Source: Bacillus sp. B15-48
GTDB taxonomy: Bacteria > Bacillota > Bacilli > Bacillales > Cytobacillaceae
Direction of reading: 5' to 3'
Length of the DNA stretch: 64,000 nt
Assembly (NCBI RefSeq): GCF_016879755.1
Contig: NZ_WOFU01000010.1
Coordinates: forward strand, 31,257 to 95,256
Numbering within the stretch: position 1 is the first letter of the stretch; every line of letters begins with the position of its first letter. A program made the translations under genes and the position numbers. Below the pieces are notes generated by a model. The model saw nothing but the letters and a program-made list of their open reading frames with translations. It had not been told where the DNA came from and did no database searches. Positions 27,518 through 36,108 of the stretch are shown here, piece by piece.

Positions 27518-30500
27518 CTAATTCACAATTTTCTCCCGTACCTGTTCATTTTTCAATAACTCTTTCACTTTCTGATCGATTCGTTCAAGTTCAGCCGATG
27601 GGTTCCGCCACCAGTTTCGACTCCATATTCGTTCAATGACCCATCCTCTGCTTTCGAGGAATCTTTGGCGATAGACGTCTCTTTCTTTCGCATTGGCAGA
27701 GCTGTGGTACATTGCGCCATCGCATTCGATTCCTAAAATATACCTTGAGGTGTCTTTTGGGTGAACGATGGAGAGATCAATTCGGTAGCCGGACATGCCG
27801 ACTTGTGTGGTGACTTCATAGCCCATATCTCTTAATCCCTTATAGACCTGCTCCTCAAATGGGGAATCAAAATGCAAATCTTTGATTTGAACTTGGGTGT
27901 TGACGTTTTCATTGATTTCTTGGACGACGGCGTTGATTTGTTCAGGTTGAACATGCGCGACTGCCTTGACGTATTTTAAGTATGATTTTAATAATTTTGG
28001 TCCTAATTGCGCTGTGTTCGCCACATTCAGTTCTTCCGGTTCGATGCTTGTCACAACGATGATTTCTTCTTTTGCGCGAGTGACGGCGACATTCAAACGG
28101 TTTTCCCCGCCTTTTTGATTGAGCATTCCAAAGCGGTTGTACACTCTGCCTTCATCATTTCGTGCATATCCGATTGAAAAAAGAATAACGTCTCTTTCGT
28201 CCCCTTGAACATTCTCGATATTTTTGACAAACACTCGTTCATCAAGGTCCCTAGACATCATTTGATGATAAACTGCGCTGAACTCTTCGTCTTCGCCTGC
28301 TGTCTTTTCAATCAAATCCAAAATTTTTGTCTGCTGTTTTGAGTTAAAGGTAATGATTCCAACGGTTTTATTTGGTCGTGTAACTAGGATGTTTTTTAAC
28401 GTCCGAACCACTTCGATGGCTTCTACTTCATTTGACTGGTTGATCCATCTGCCTTCGACCTTCTGCCACTGCATCGCCGGAGGATTTTTAAATGGCACGA
28501 CATTTGGCGCTATTTGGACGTAACCATTATAGAAGGCATGGTTTGAAAAGTTGATTAACTCTTCGTATTTCGAGCGATAATGCCATTGGAGAATCTTCTC
28601 TGGAAACCTTCTTTTCGCGAGATTGAGCAAGCTGTTCGATTCATCGATGTCGTATTGTTCTTCCTCTTCCTCATCGTTCACGACAGAAGATTGGAACATC
28701 GTAAATGGTGGCAGCTGCTTTTCATCTCCGGCAATAATTAATTGTTTGGCACGGTAAATTGCTGGAATCCCACTTTCGACCGTACACTGTGAGGCTTCAT
28801 CAAAAATGACTACATCAAACAATCCTTCTTTTAACGGAAAGATCGCTGAGACAATTTCTGGTGAAGCAAGCCAAACGGGCATTATGTCCACCAAGCCGTC
28901 GCGAGCAAACTCATTTACGAGCCTTCTTAAGGACCAAACCATTCGTTTCTTGCCCACTTGATGTTTGAGTTCCTTCATTCTTTTAAAATTTTCAGCTTGA
29001 GCTTGATCGACATTTGTTGTTAAAGTGTGAATTAAATACTCTGTTGCTGCTTTTCTTTTTTCGTCAATCAGTTTGGCAAATGATTCGCGGATGCGGGCAA
29101 ACTCATTGGTCGAAACCTTCTGTACCTGTGGATACTTTTTTTCAGTCTCGTCAATCCAATGGACATAGGTCGAGTTTCTGAAGAGGTCTACCCAAAAGTC
29201 AGGCAATCCTGACTCACTGTCATTCACTTTGTCTTGTAACTTGAGTATGACCTTTTTTTCTAATTCCGTACAATCGTTCCAATAACGGTCCATTTGCTGG
29301 AGGTCTTCGAAATCGCGGTGAATATATTCGACGATTTTATCTAATTGACGTAATGGAAGATCGCCTTCTGAAATTCGCCGTTTCATCTCATCAACCATCG
29401 ATTCATCAAAATAGCTTTTCAGTTTCTCCATTTCGTCGGCCATTTTTTTCGTTTCTTTGCCGAGGTCATGCATCGTGACGAGAGACTTCTTGATTTTTAA
29501 CCACTCGGTTGAACTCGTTCCTTTAAATTTCTCGCCTTCTAGCAGTTCTTCAATAATCGACTTGCCGGAAAAGGACGTCCACCACCACAATCGTAGGCCT
29601 TGGAGCGTTCGTTTATTCATTTCATCTAGATCCGGATAAATTTTTCCCAATTTAGTTTCAATCAACCATGTGTATGCCGGAGTAATATTTTCGTAATCTA
29701 GTGACTCCAAATATTCTCCTGACTTCTTCGCCTTTTGAATCAATTGATCCATTAGTTCAATCAGTTCTAGTTTGTTTTTCATTGATAAGGAAGCAAAGGA
29801 TTTTCGCATTTTTAATGGATAGGAATCCTCTCCAAAGGGCTCGTACCATTCTGCATACGAATAGACTTTTTCAGAAATATTCTCTAAAAGATCTTTGTTT
29901 AAACTCGCGAGCAAATCCGTCAAATCGATCATTTGTTTCGTTTCACCAACAGGATTGGCTTTGCCGTATAAATCGTATAACCGGTAGCCGTAATCTTGAA
30001 ATTCGTAGAGAGCATTGGCGATGCTGTTCAGCAATTCTTCCTGTGAAGCTAATTTGTTGGAGACAGAGGTCAAGACATTGACTGCTTGTTCATAGCTTAC
30101 TTGATTATGCTCCAGTAAGGCAGCAATTTTACTATAAAGCTTCTTCCGGTCATTTTTCTCATCATGAACGAGGGCGATATGACTGCTTAAACCTAAACTG
30201 TCTAACCGTTGATACACCACATCGAGTGCTGCACGTTTTTGGCAGACGACGAGAACTTTCTTTTCTTGTTTCAAGGCGTCGGTGATTAGGTTGACAATCA
30301 CCTGAGATTTCCCGGTGCCAGGTGGTCCGTGCACGACGATTCCCTTTTTATAACGAGCTTCGCGGATGATTTCTTCTTGAGAGCCGTCTGCTTCGAGAAG
30401 GGAGAAAAGGTCATCGTCTTGTGCGTTTTTCTCCTGTTCTTCAGTCCGCATTCCTTGACCTTCGGAAAACTCTTGATTACTAGATGAAATCAACTCACCT

Positions 30501-31270
30501 GCTAATGACAAGTCGCCATCCTCTGACAGATCAATCAAGGCATCATAATCTCTCACTAAAGAAGAGCTCCCTTGAGGAAAATTGCCAATCACAGCGTTTT
30601 CTAATAAAGTCAGATTGGCTACTTCCGGAATGTCCTCTTGCTTGTATTCCTTTAAACTTGTCAACCCTGTGGGTGTAAAGGCAACATGTATTTCATGTTG
30701 CTTTAACAAGGAAAGCCACTCTTGAAGATCATATGTTTTCGCCACTTCAGCTGCTTCTTCAAAAAACTCTTCCGTAAAATTATGAGTGTTCAATTTCTTA
30801 AAAGCCAAGAACAAAGTTCGATTGATTTGCGGGCCACCCTCATCATGTTTAAGCATCCATTTTTGCGAATTCACATGATTCTTTTCAAGCCTAATCGGGT
30901 ATAAAAATAGCGGAGCTTGAAAAAAGGTTCCGTCCGCTAAAAATCCAGATAAAAACGGAAAACCGAGATAAAAGTCATGAACACCTGTCTCGTCCTCAAT
31001 CCCTTTCATATTTCGATAGAGATTAGTCAATTTTTTTGAGACGACCATTGCATTCTCATCGTTAAGTGATGGTTTCAGGAGGACAATTTCACTTTTTGAT
31101 GGTTTGATGATTTTTTCAACAATTGCTGTACTATTTGATTCTGTCGAAAGCATATCCAACTCCGTTAAATCAAAACTCCATTTATTATAAAGTTTTAGCA
31201 GCCGAATCGAACGATTCCGCCGGCTAATGTCATTCAGTTTATCCCTCATATGTATTAATGTATCTTTCAT
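27518..31270 (-). CDS. Superfamily 1 DNA helicase with DUF4011-like N-terminus and Vsr-like nuclease C-terminus
   Basis: About 1250 residues. N-terminal region (MRDKLNDISRRNRSIRLLKLY) is of the DUF4011 type. The helicase has Walker A HGPPGTGKSQVIVNL, Walker B VIFDEASQCTVES, motif III AGDEKQLPPF, ENVQGDERDVILFS and motif VI NVAVTRAKEE. The last ~110 residues (GYRIDLSIVHP, LGIECDGAMYHSS, RDVYRQRFLESRGW) match the Vsr/MTES_1575-type endonuclease fold. AAGGAAAGAGGA precedes the ATG at 31270; an upstream start at 31327 has no such site. Related helicase-nucleases occur in DNA repair and phage defence; the exact role is unknown. Monocistronic with its own terminator. Confidence 0.88.
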   Translation of the reverse strand: MKDTLIHMRDKLNDISRRNRSIRLLKLYNKWSFDLTELDMLSTESNSTAIVEKIIKPSKSEIVLLKPSLNDENAMVVSKKLTNLYRNMKGIEDETGVHDFYLGFPFLSGFLADGTFFQAPLFLYPIRLEKNHVNSQKWMLKHDEGGPQINRTLFLAFKKLNTHNFTEEFFEEAAEVAKTYDLQEWLSLLKQHEIHVAFTPTGLTSLKEYKQEDIPEVANLTLLENAVIGNFPQGSSSLVRDYDALIDLSEDGDLSLAGELISSSNQEFSEGQGMRTEEQEKNAQDDDLFSLLEADGSQEEIIREARYKKGIVVHGPPGTGKSQVIVNLITDALKQEKKVLVVCQKRAALDVVYQRLDSLGLSSHIALVHDEKNDRKKLYSKIAALLEHNQVSYEQAVNVLTSVSNKLASQEELLNSIANALYEFQDYGYRLYDLYGKANPVGETKQMIDLTDLLASLNKDLLENISEKVYSYAEWYEPFGEDSYPLKMRKSFASLSMKNKLELIELMDQLIQKAKKSGEYLESLDYENITPAYTWLIETKLGKIYPDLDEMNKRTLQGLRLWWWTSFSGKSIIEELLEGEKFKGTSSTEWLKIKKSLVTMHDLGKETKKMADEMEKLKSYFDESMVDEMKRRISEGDLPLRQLDKIVEYIHRDFEDLQQMDRYWNDCTELEKKVILKLQDKVNDSESGLPDFWVDLFRNSTYVHWIDETEKKYPQVQKVSTNEFARIRESFAKLIDEKRKAATEYLIHTLTTNVDQAQAENFKRMKELKHQVGKKRMVWSLRRLVNEFARDGLVDIMPVWLASPEIVSAIFPLKEGLFDVVIFDEASQCTVESGIPAIYRAKQLIIAGDEKQLPPFTMFQSSVVNDEEEEEQYDIDESNSLLNLAKRRFPEKILQWHYRSKYEELINFSNHAFYNGYVQIAPNVVPFKNPPAMQWQKVEGRWINQSNEVEAIEVVRTLKNILVTRPNKTVGIITFNSKQQTKILDLIEKTAGEDEEFSAVYHQMMSRDLDERVFVKNIENVQGDERDVILFSIGYARNDEGRVYNRFGMLNQKGGENRLNVAVTRAKEEIIVVTSIEPEELNVANTAQLGPKLLKSYLKYVKAVAHVQPEQINAVVQEINENVNTQVQIKDLHFDSPFEEQVYKGLRDMGYEVTTQVGMSGYRIDLSIVHPKDTSRYILGIECDGAMYHSSANAKERDVYRQRFLESRGWVIERIWSRNWWRNPSAELERIDQKVKELLKNEQVREKIVN

Positions 31271-31410
31271 CAGCAGTCCTCTTTCCTTACAAGTATCCCC
31301 TTCATAATTTATGCGAACAAAACGCATTCATACGCAAAGAACGAAACGATTCGTTTTATATATATAAAATACGACTAACCTAGTGATACAAATAGTATGA
31401 CATACACGCC

Positions 31411-31443
31411 AAAAAGGACATCTTTATTAAAAGATATCCTTTT
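31411..31443 (-). terminator. Hairpin terminator upstream of the helicase gene
   Basis: AAAAAGGACATCTTT and AAAGATATCCTTTT pair with one mismatch around a short loop, ending in T on the minus strand. It probably ends transcripts from the HepT/MntA side. Confidence 0.65.
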
Positions 31444-31569
31444 CGTTACCATTCGCATTTACAGTGACACGTTGTTTGACCGTGAAAACCAATTCGCCTA
31501 TTGCGTAACCCTATGTTCCAACCACCCTCATATTTTCCTTTTAAGACAGTTATAAGGCGTACCAAAATA

Positions 31570-31822
31570 ATGAGTGTTCTCTGAATTTTTCTCCATTCTC
31601 TGCTGTAAAGGATTTGGGTCCTTTTGTACTTTGCCGCCTTTGCGAGCCACTGCACTCAAATACCGTGACTGTAATAGTTCATCGATGTTTTCATTATATA
31701 GCGATCGCCTTTATGATGAAGGACGATGCATCCTTTCGCTAACCCTAGTGAACCGTGCCAATAATCTTGTGTCACCTGATGGCTGTTCCGCAGTAAAAAA
31801 TGCGAGAAACTGGTCACAAGAA
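31570..31822 (-). pseudogene. Decayed second copy of the YqxD/YaiI-family gene
   Basis: About 250 bases align clearly with the intact DUF188 gene at 32964-33404, for example GCACTCAAATACCGTGA and CATCCTTTCGCTAACCCTAG shared in the given strand. Relative to the intact gene it lacks about 95 internal bases (after TGTGTCA) and the N-terminal 70-80 bases, and carries frame-disrupting differences. No usable frame remains. A partial duplication or a remnant of a paralogue. Confidence 0.8.
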
Positions 31823-31848
31823 CACTTAAATACTAAGTTCCGAAAACA

Positions 31849-32253
31849 TTAAATTAACAGAATAGTTTTGGTGAATTTTTCAAAGTCAACTAAATGGTTT
31901 TCAATGATCTTTTGTAAGATGTTTAAGTTTAATTCTTGATAATCGTGAACAGCAATATTTCTAAAACCTACCATTGCCTGCATCTTTTTGGATAGAGACG
32001 AGGAGATGATTCCCTCAGCTTCCAAAAATGAAAACGCATCCCTGCTCTTTTGCGGAAGGCCTAATTTTTTTTCAGCTATAATATGCATACCAAGATCAAT
32101 ACTTGCCTCGCAAGCTCGCTGAAGGTTTAAAATAATCGAATCTTGTTTCGTATAATTCTCCAGATTTTTGGGGTTGTTGGCATATTCCTCTTGTATTCGT
32201 TTAATGCAGCGTTCAATGATACTAATTTTATTTAGGATGACATCATTTTTCAT
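31849..32253 (-). CDS. hepT: HepT-family RNase toxin (HEPN domain)
   Basis: A HEPN-domain ribonuclease of the HepT/MntA (type VII) toxin-antitoxin system. The catalytic R-X4-H-X-Y motif is intact as RNIAVHDY near the C-terminus. In characterised systems the tyrosine of this motif is AMPylated by MntA. About 134 residues from the ATG at 32253, which has GGGAG upstream; a GTG-type in-frame extension reaches 32265. The gene overlaps the end of mntA by 11 bases, the usual coupling with the antitoxin first. Confidence 0.88.
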   Translation of the reverse strand: MKNDVILNKISIIERCIKRIQEEYANNPKNLENYTKQDSIILNLQRACEASIDLGMHIIAEKKLGLPQKSRDAFSFLEAEGIISSSLSKKMQAMVGFRNIAVHDYQELNLNILQKIIENHLVDFEKFTKTILLI

Positions 32254-32650
32254 AAATTCTCCCACTTTCGTCTATTTTTTTTAATATTGGGGAGCGTTCT
32301 TCGTTTAATTTGGCATACATCTTTAAAGTCTTTAACTCAAATTGAGCTCTTTTTTGCTCATCCGTACAATAAATTACCCTCCCAGTACTAACGATCTGGG
32401 CTTGAAACACCGTACTCACCTGATTTAAATCAACTAGGTCAACTTCGCGTTTTAGTTTAGATGCAAGATCTTGCGCGGTTAGGAATACTTCATATTTGTC
32501 TAGTTCTTTCTCTTCATGAGCAAAGGCTATATCAATGTCACTTTCGGAATGTTGAGTCCCTTTTACAGTTGAACCGAATATTAAAATTAAAAATGGAGTA
32601 AATTTTTCACATAATACATCGATAATAATCTTTTCCAGACTTTCACTCAA
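32243..32650 (-). CDS. mntA: MntA-family nucleotidyltransferase antitoxin
   Basis: A minimal nucleotidyltransferase that neutralises HepT by adding AMP. The active-site signature GSTVKGTQHSESDIDIA (GSx10DxD) is intact, with a third acidic residue expected in REVDLVDLNQ. An in-frame ATG at 32719 lacks a ribosome site, while GGGGAGG precedes a TTG at 32650 with 9-base spacing, giving about 135 residues, the usual family length. Immediately upstream of hepT and overlapping it. Confidence 0.88.
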   Translation of the reverse strand: MSESLEKIIIDVLCEKFTPFLILIFGSTVKGTQHSESDIDIAFAHEEKELDKYEVFLTAQDLASKLKREVDLVDLNQVSTVFQAQIVSTGRVIYCTDEQKRAQFELKTLKMYAKLNEERSPILKKIDESGRIYEK

Positions 32651-32963
32651 CGTCCAAAACCTCCCCGTTTTTCTTTTATTATAACAAGGATTCAGTGTAT
32701 TTTTTTGTGAATTCTTCAAGTAGTCTCCTAAAAATATGTACAGTGAAAAAGCAATTATGGCAAACAGGACTTATCTAAACCTGACTCATTCAGAAATAGG
32801 AGGTGTATTCTGAAGCTAAAATCCAAGAAGCTGCCAAAGAAGAAAGTATAGAAGAGCTTATCTATCCAAACGAGCTAGATGAAATGTAAGAAGAAATGGA
32901 ATAGCAATAAGGTGCCCACTCTACTAAAGAGTGAACGTACTAGGGGACAGGCACCTTTAGAAT
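32651..32963. other. Intergenic region upstream of mntA
   Basis: Contains a plus-strand open fragment ending NELDEM with no recognisable family, and GGGGACAGGCACCTTT at 32943-32958, a motif of a kind common in Bacillus intergenic repeats. No promoter for mntA could be assigned with confidence. Confidence 0.4.
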
Positions 32964-33404
32964 TCAATGTGAAATCGCCTTTTTAAAGAGTTCTCTGAAC
33001 TTTTCTCGATCCTCTGCTGTAAAGGGTTTAGGTCCTTTTGTTCGTTTGCCGCTTTTGCGAGCCATCGCACTCAAATACCGTGATTGTAATAATTCATCGA
33101 TGTTTTCATTCGTATAACGATAACCCTTATGATGCAGAACAGTGCATCCTTTCGCTAACCCTAGTGATGCGAGACCATAATCTTGTGTCACGATTAGATC
33201 ACCTGTTTTTGCTAAGCCCATTATCCGATAATCAGCCGCCTCTGCACCAGAATCAACATAGATCGTTTCCACTCCTGATGGTTGTTCCGCATTGGAAAAA
33301 TGCGAGAAACTGGTTACCAAAACGACTGGAATTCCTACATCTCTCGCTTCAGATATAATAATATCTTTTACCGGACAGGCATCGGCATCCACATAAACCT
33401 TCAT
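32964..33404 (-). CDS. YaiI/YqxD family protein (DUF188)
   Basis: 146 residues of a conserved PIN-like family of unknown role. Recognised by [17 protein letters not shown] at the start, [17 protein letters not shown] in the middle, and [21 protein letters not shown] at the end. The conserved acidic residues ([16 protein letters not shown]) suggest a metal-dependent nuclease-like fold. GGGAG 7 bases before the ATG at 33404 fixes the start; a longer frame to 33548 is not supported. A decayed copy lies 1.1 kb away. Confidence 0.92.
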   Translation of the reverse strand: MKVYVDADACPVKDIIISEARDVGIPVVLVTSFSHFSNAEQPSGVETIYVDSGAEAADYRIMGLAKTGDLIVTQDYGLASLGLAKGCTVLHHKGYRYTNENIDELLQSRYLSAMARKSGKRTKGPKPFTAEDREKFRELFKKAISH

Positions 33405-33634
33405 GTATATCGCTCCCATATAGAAAATTAAATTGGTAGTAGATAGCATTACCCGTAAGATGCCGCTAACACTTTTCGGGTGAAACTTGTTCAAATATTT
33501 AATATTAATACTATTTAACAGTTCAATCATACCATAATCTGGTATCAAAAATGAAAATGGCTCAAGAGATAAAGTTCGGAATCATTCATTAAATTGAGCA
33601 CCTGCGCATCTGCCTGCTGTGAACAGTTAATCAA

Positions 33635-33672
33635 CCAAAAATAGTCTTCTCGATTGAGAAGACTATTTTTGG
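33635..33672. terminator. Bidirectional terminator
   Basis: A perfect 17-bp stem (CCAAAAATAGTCTTCTC and complement) with a GATT loop, giving T-rich 3' arms on both strands. It lies 35 bases after the minus-strand gene ending at 33708. Confidence 0.9.
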
Positions 33673-33707
33673 AACCCTATACTCCAGCTCGGAACAGACC
33701 CCGAAGC

Positions 33708-34562
33708 CTAAATACGCATTAATGAGCCATTAGGCTTTGGCAACTCTTGATCATTAATCTGATTCATTTTACAAAAATGTTCAAAAAATTGTTGTGCCAA
33801 CTCTCGTTCCGTTGGGTCACTTTTCAAAGAAACAATATCAGACAAAATTTGTGCCATCCATAAATTATCAAAATAACGGTATTTTCCTGAATTCCATGTC
33901 ATTTTCTCAGGATATTTTTCATTCACATAATATTTCCAGAAAAGCATCTGATCCGATTCTTGTTCTGTAAGTTGGAGTCTATATTCTGAATGAGCAGGAA
34001 TGTATCCATCTTCACAAAGCTTACCGATAAAATTTTCATTCACCATATAGACACCTAAAATCCGTCTTCCTTTTTCAGGCATGCCGGGATCTATTGCTGT
34101 TAATAGACAAGCGCTATTTTGGTACAGACGGATTGGTTTATTTGGCTTCCCTTTGTTATTCCCACTTTTTATGACGCCTGAAAAAACCTTCCACTCTGAA
34201 AAAGAAGTTTCCTGTTCTTCTTGGTCACACCAAAAAGCCATTTGTGATTCGGAATGAAGTTTATGATTTTTCATCAGTTTTTTATGTTCCATGCGAAGTT
34301 GTAGATTTTCACGTTCTCGTTTTGTTGCCTCTTCCTTCTCCCATTCTTCCTGCCTTCGTTTATTTTCTATTTTTTGTAATGTTTTTCCGAGTGAATTAGC
34401 AGCACTTTCATCATGCAGTTTTAGGTGCTCTCCAAATACATCAGGAAAAACAAATTTTTTATTTTCCGTTGCGAAATGTATTTCAATAACAGAGTCATTT
34501 TGTTTGACTATACTACCCATGCCATAACGCTTGTGTGTAACTTTCTTATTGATTAGATTCAT
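33708..34562 (-). CDS. Uncharacterised protein with SH3-like N-terminus
   Basis: 284 residues, cytoplasmic, no membrane segment. The N-terminus (NKKVTHKRYGMGSIVKQNDSV) looks like the small barrel domain found in some helicase-associated and hypothetical Firmicute proteins. A charged coiled-coil stretch follows (residues ~63-100), then a C-terminal domain of unknown type. AAGGAGG 8 bases before the ATG at 34562 sets the start; an upstream in-frame start at 34625 is unsupported. Function unknown. Confidence 0.75.
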   Translation of the reverse strand: MNLINKKVTHKRYGMGSIVKQNDSVIEIHFATENKKFVFPDVFGEHLKLHDESAANSLGKTLQKIENKRRQEEWEKEEATKRERENLQLRMEHKKLMKNHKLHSESQMAFWCDQEEQETSFSEWKVFSGVIKSGNNKGKPNKPIRLYQNSACLLTAIDPGMPEKGRRILGVYMVNENFIGKLCEDGYIPAHSEYRLQLTEQESDQMLFWKYYVNEKYPEKMTWNSGKYRYFDNLWMAQILSDIVSLKSDPTERELAQQFFEHFCKMNQINDQELPKPNGSLMRI

Positions 34563-35026
34563 TAATTTGGCCTCCTTGTAGAATAAAATCTCGGTACTTA
34601 AAGATAGTAAATGGATTTTATTCAACTAACTTTCTTTTAAAGCTCACACGATTGTTTGGATCTTTCTTCAGTTTAAAAAGAAAGAAAATGAAAAAAACGC
34701 ATCCATATTTCTATCTGCAATCAAATACAGAGGAATATGAAATACGATCAAAAAAACTACTGTAAAATGATTATAACATTTATTTGAAAATAACACAAAT
34801 TTATTATTGACACAGCATTTTATTTCGGTGTAGAATGAAATATTATTTGCACGTCAGACACACGCGAAACGTGAAACACGGGGACGGTTCTGCTGTTTCT
34901 CCAATTTTATCCAATTCGACTAGTATAGCTGTTTCACAGGTCTTCATATGGAAAGGTATCAGTTTCATCAGTATTTACTACTTGGAATTGCTTTAAAGAA
35001 AATGCCAACCCGCCTCAAGCTCAGGC
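34563..35026. other. Intergenic region with a REP-like repeat
   Basis: 464 bases. Apart from the 44-bp repeat listed separately, no gene or promoter is recognised. Sequence near 35000-35034 (CCAACCCGCCTCAAGC, then CAGGCTTAAAACCTTGGC) may act as a hairpin after the gene ending at 35027. Confidence 0.4.
34873..34916. repeat. REP-like 44-bp intergenic repeat, copy 2
   Basis: Matches 1428-1471 at 43 of 44 positions in the same orientation, including the GAAACA/TGTTTC inverted repeat and the CCAATTTTATCCAATT tail. Confidence 0.75.
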
Positions 35027-35656
35027 TTAAAACCTTGGCACCAACTGATATTGATTGCTATTTCCTGTTGTCACGACATTGAAAATCGTCTGATCGCGTT
35101 CAGGAAACTTCACCGCGTACGTGATCGGCTGCCCAGCATTGGTTTCCACCCCGCGAATCGTGACAACGCTTGGAACCGGAACAGAATAGGCGGCCACATT
35201 GCCGTTTAACACATGAACCTCACGAATCACCTGTCCATCGACTAAAATTTGCACCTCATCATTGGTATCTCCGCGATAATCCCATATGAGCATTCTTGCT
35301 GTCCCATGACCATCAAATCCGGTCACTTCAAAATCACGGGCATCAATTTCAAACTGACTGTCAGCAGATAACGTAAAACCAGAAGTAATCTCGCTGCTTA
35401 CCCGGTTTTTCACTTCCACCGCTCCCACTTCCTCCGTTGTTGTCCCTTCCGTCACGAACATAAAAATCATAAAAAAGACCGTTAGCCACCCTAAAATCTT
35501 TCGAAATTTCTTTTCCGCGAAAAACAATTCCTGTTCAGAATCTTCTTGGGGAAGTGGGCTTTGAGCGGAAGCATCCAGTCCCTGTTCTTGGTGATTGCGA
35601 TTTTTATCCTCCCCTTCACCAATCCCCTGCTTATTCTTTCGTTTCTGTTTTCTCAT
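35027..35656 (-). CDS. Membrane-anchored protein with extracytoplasmic domain
   Basis: 209 residues: a charged cytoplasmic N-terminus (~50 residues), one membrane helix (about 55-72), then a ~130-residue outside domain rich in beta-strand-like and charged sequence (FTLSADSQFEIDARDFEV, GTARMLIWDYRGDT). No family recognised. It is the last gene of a three-gene minus-strand operon with a membrane protein and a multi-AAA+ ATPase, with a 14-base gap, so it is probably part of that complex. Role unknown. Confidence 0.75.
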   Translation of the reverse strand: MRKQKRKNKQGIGEGEDKNRNHQEQGLDASAQSPLPQEDSEQELFFAEKKFRKILGWLTVFFMIFMFVTEGTTTEEVGAVEVKNRVSSEITSGFTLSADSQFEIDARDFEVTGFDGHGTARMLIWDYRGDTNDEVQILVDGQVIREVHVLNGNVAAYSVPVPSVVTIRGVETNAGQPITYAVKFPERDQTIFNVVTTGNSNQYQLVPRF

Positions 35657-35670
35657 TTATCCCACTTCCT

Positions 35671-36108
35671 TCATTTAAACATTTTCGTGCTGATTGGATA
35701 TTTTTCATACCAATAAGACATGAAAACCCGTGCAAGGACAAAACTAATCATCGTCAAAATGATCGCGACTGGCTTAGAAATGACTTCATTTTCCGCCCAA
35801 AGATTCATAAAAAACATCCCAAAAGCAAGACCCACTAAGCTGATAAAAATCATTTGCGACAGCGGCCAGAGGACAGGATAACGCTCATAAATTTTTCGAA
35901 AGCTCTGAATCCTGACCGATAAATACATAATCAAACTGATGAAAAATAACAGAACAAAATAGACATTGTCCTTTGGTGCTTCATAATTGATTATCGCGGC
36001 TATTTCTGAAACCGCCATGAAGGGGCTAAAAACAAGCATGAAGTACATGAAAATGAACATCGGAATAAAGGCAATCAAAAGAATGATTTGAAACATATTC
36101 CTAATCAT
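35671..36108 (-). CDS. Four-helix membrane protein
   Basis: 145 residues with four hydrophobic segments (about 5-28, 46-64, 80-98, 110-128). No family recognised. Its ATG overlaps the stop of the upstream ATPase gene (ATGA) and follows GGGGAG, so the two are translationally coupled. A membrane partner for the ATPase is a reasonable inference. Confidence 0.75.
   Translation of the reverse strand: MIRNMFQIILLIAFIPMFIFMYFMLVFSPFMAVSEIAAIINYEAPKDNVYFVLLFFISLIMYLSVRIQSFRKIYERYPVLWPLSQMIFISLVGLAFGMFFMNLWAENEVISKPVAIILTMISFVLARVFMSYWYEKYPISTKMFK

Noticed and set aside
31446..31852. Two overlapping frames (69 and 92 codons)
   Set aside because: Both lie over the decayed YqxD copy and the neighbouring hairpin and match no family.
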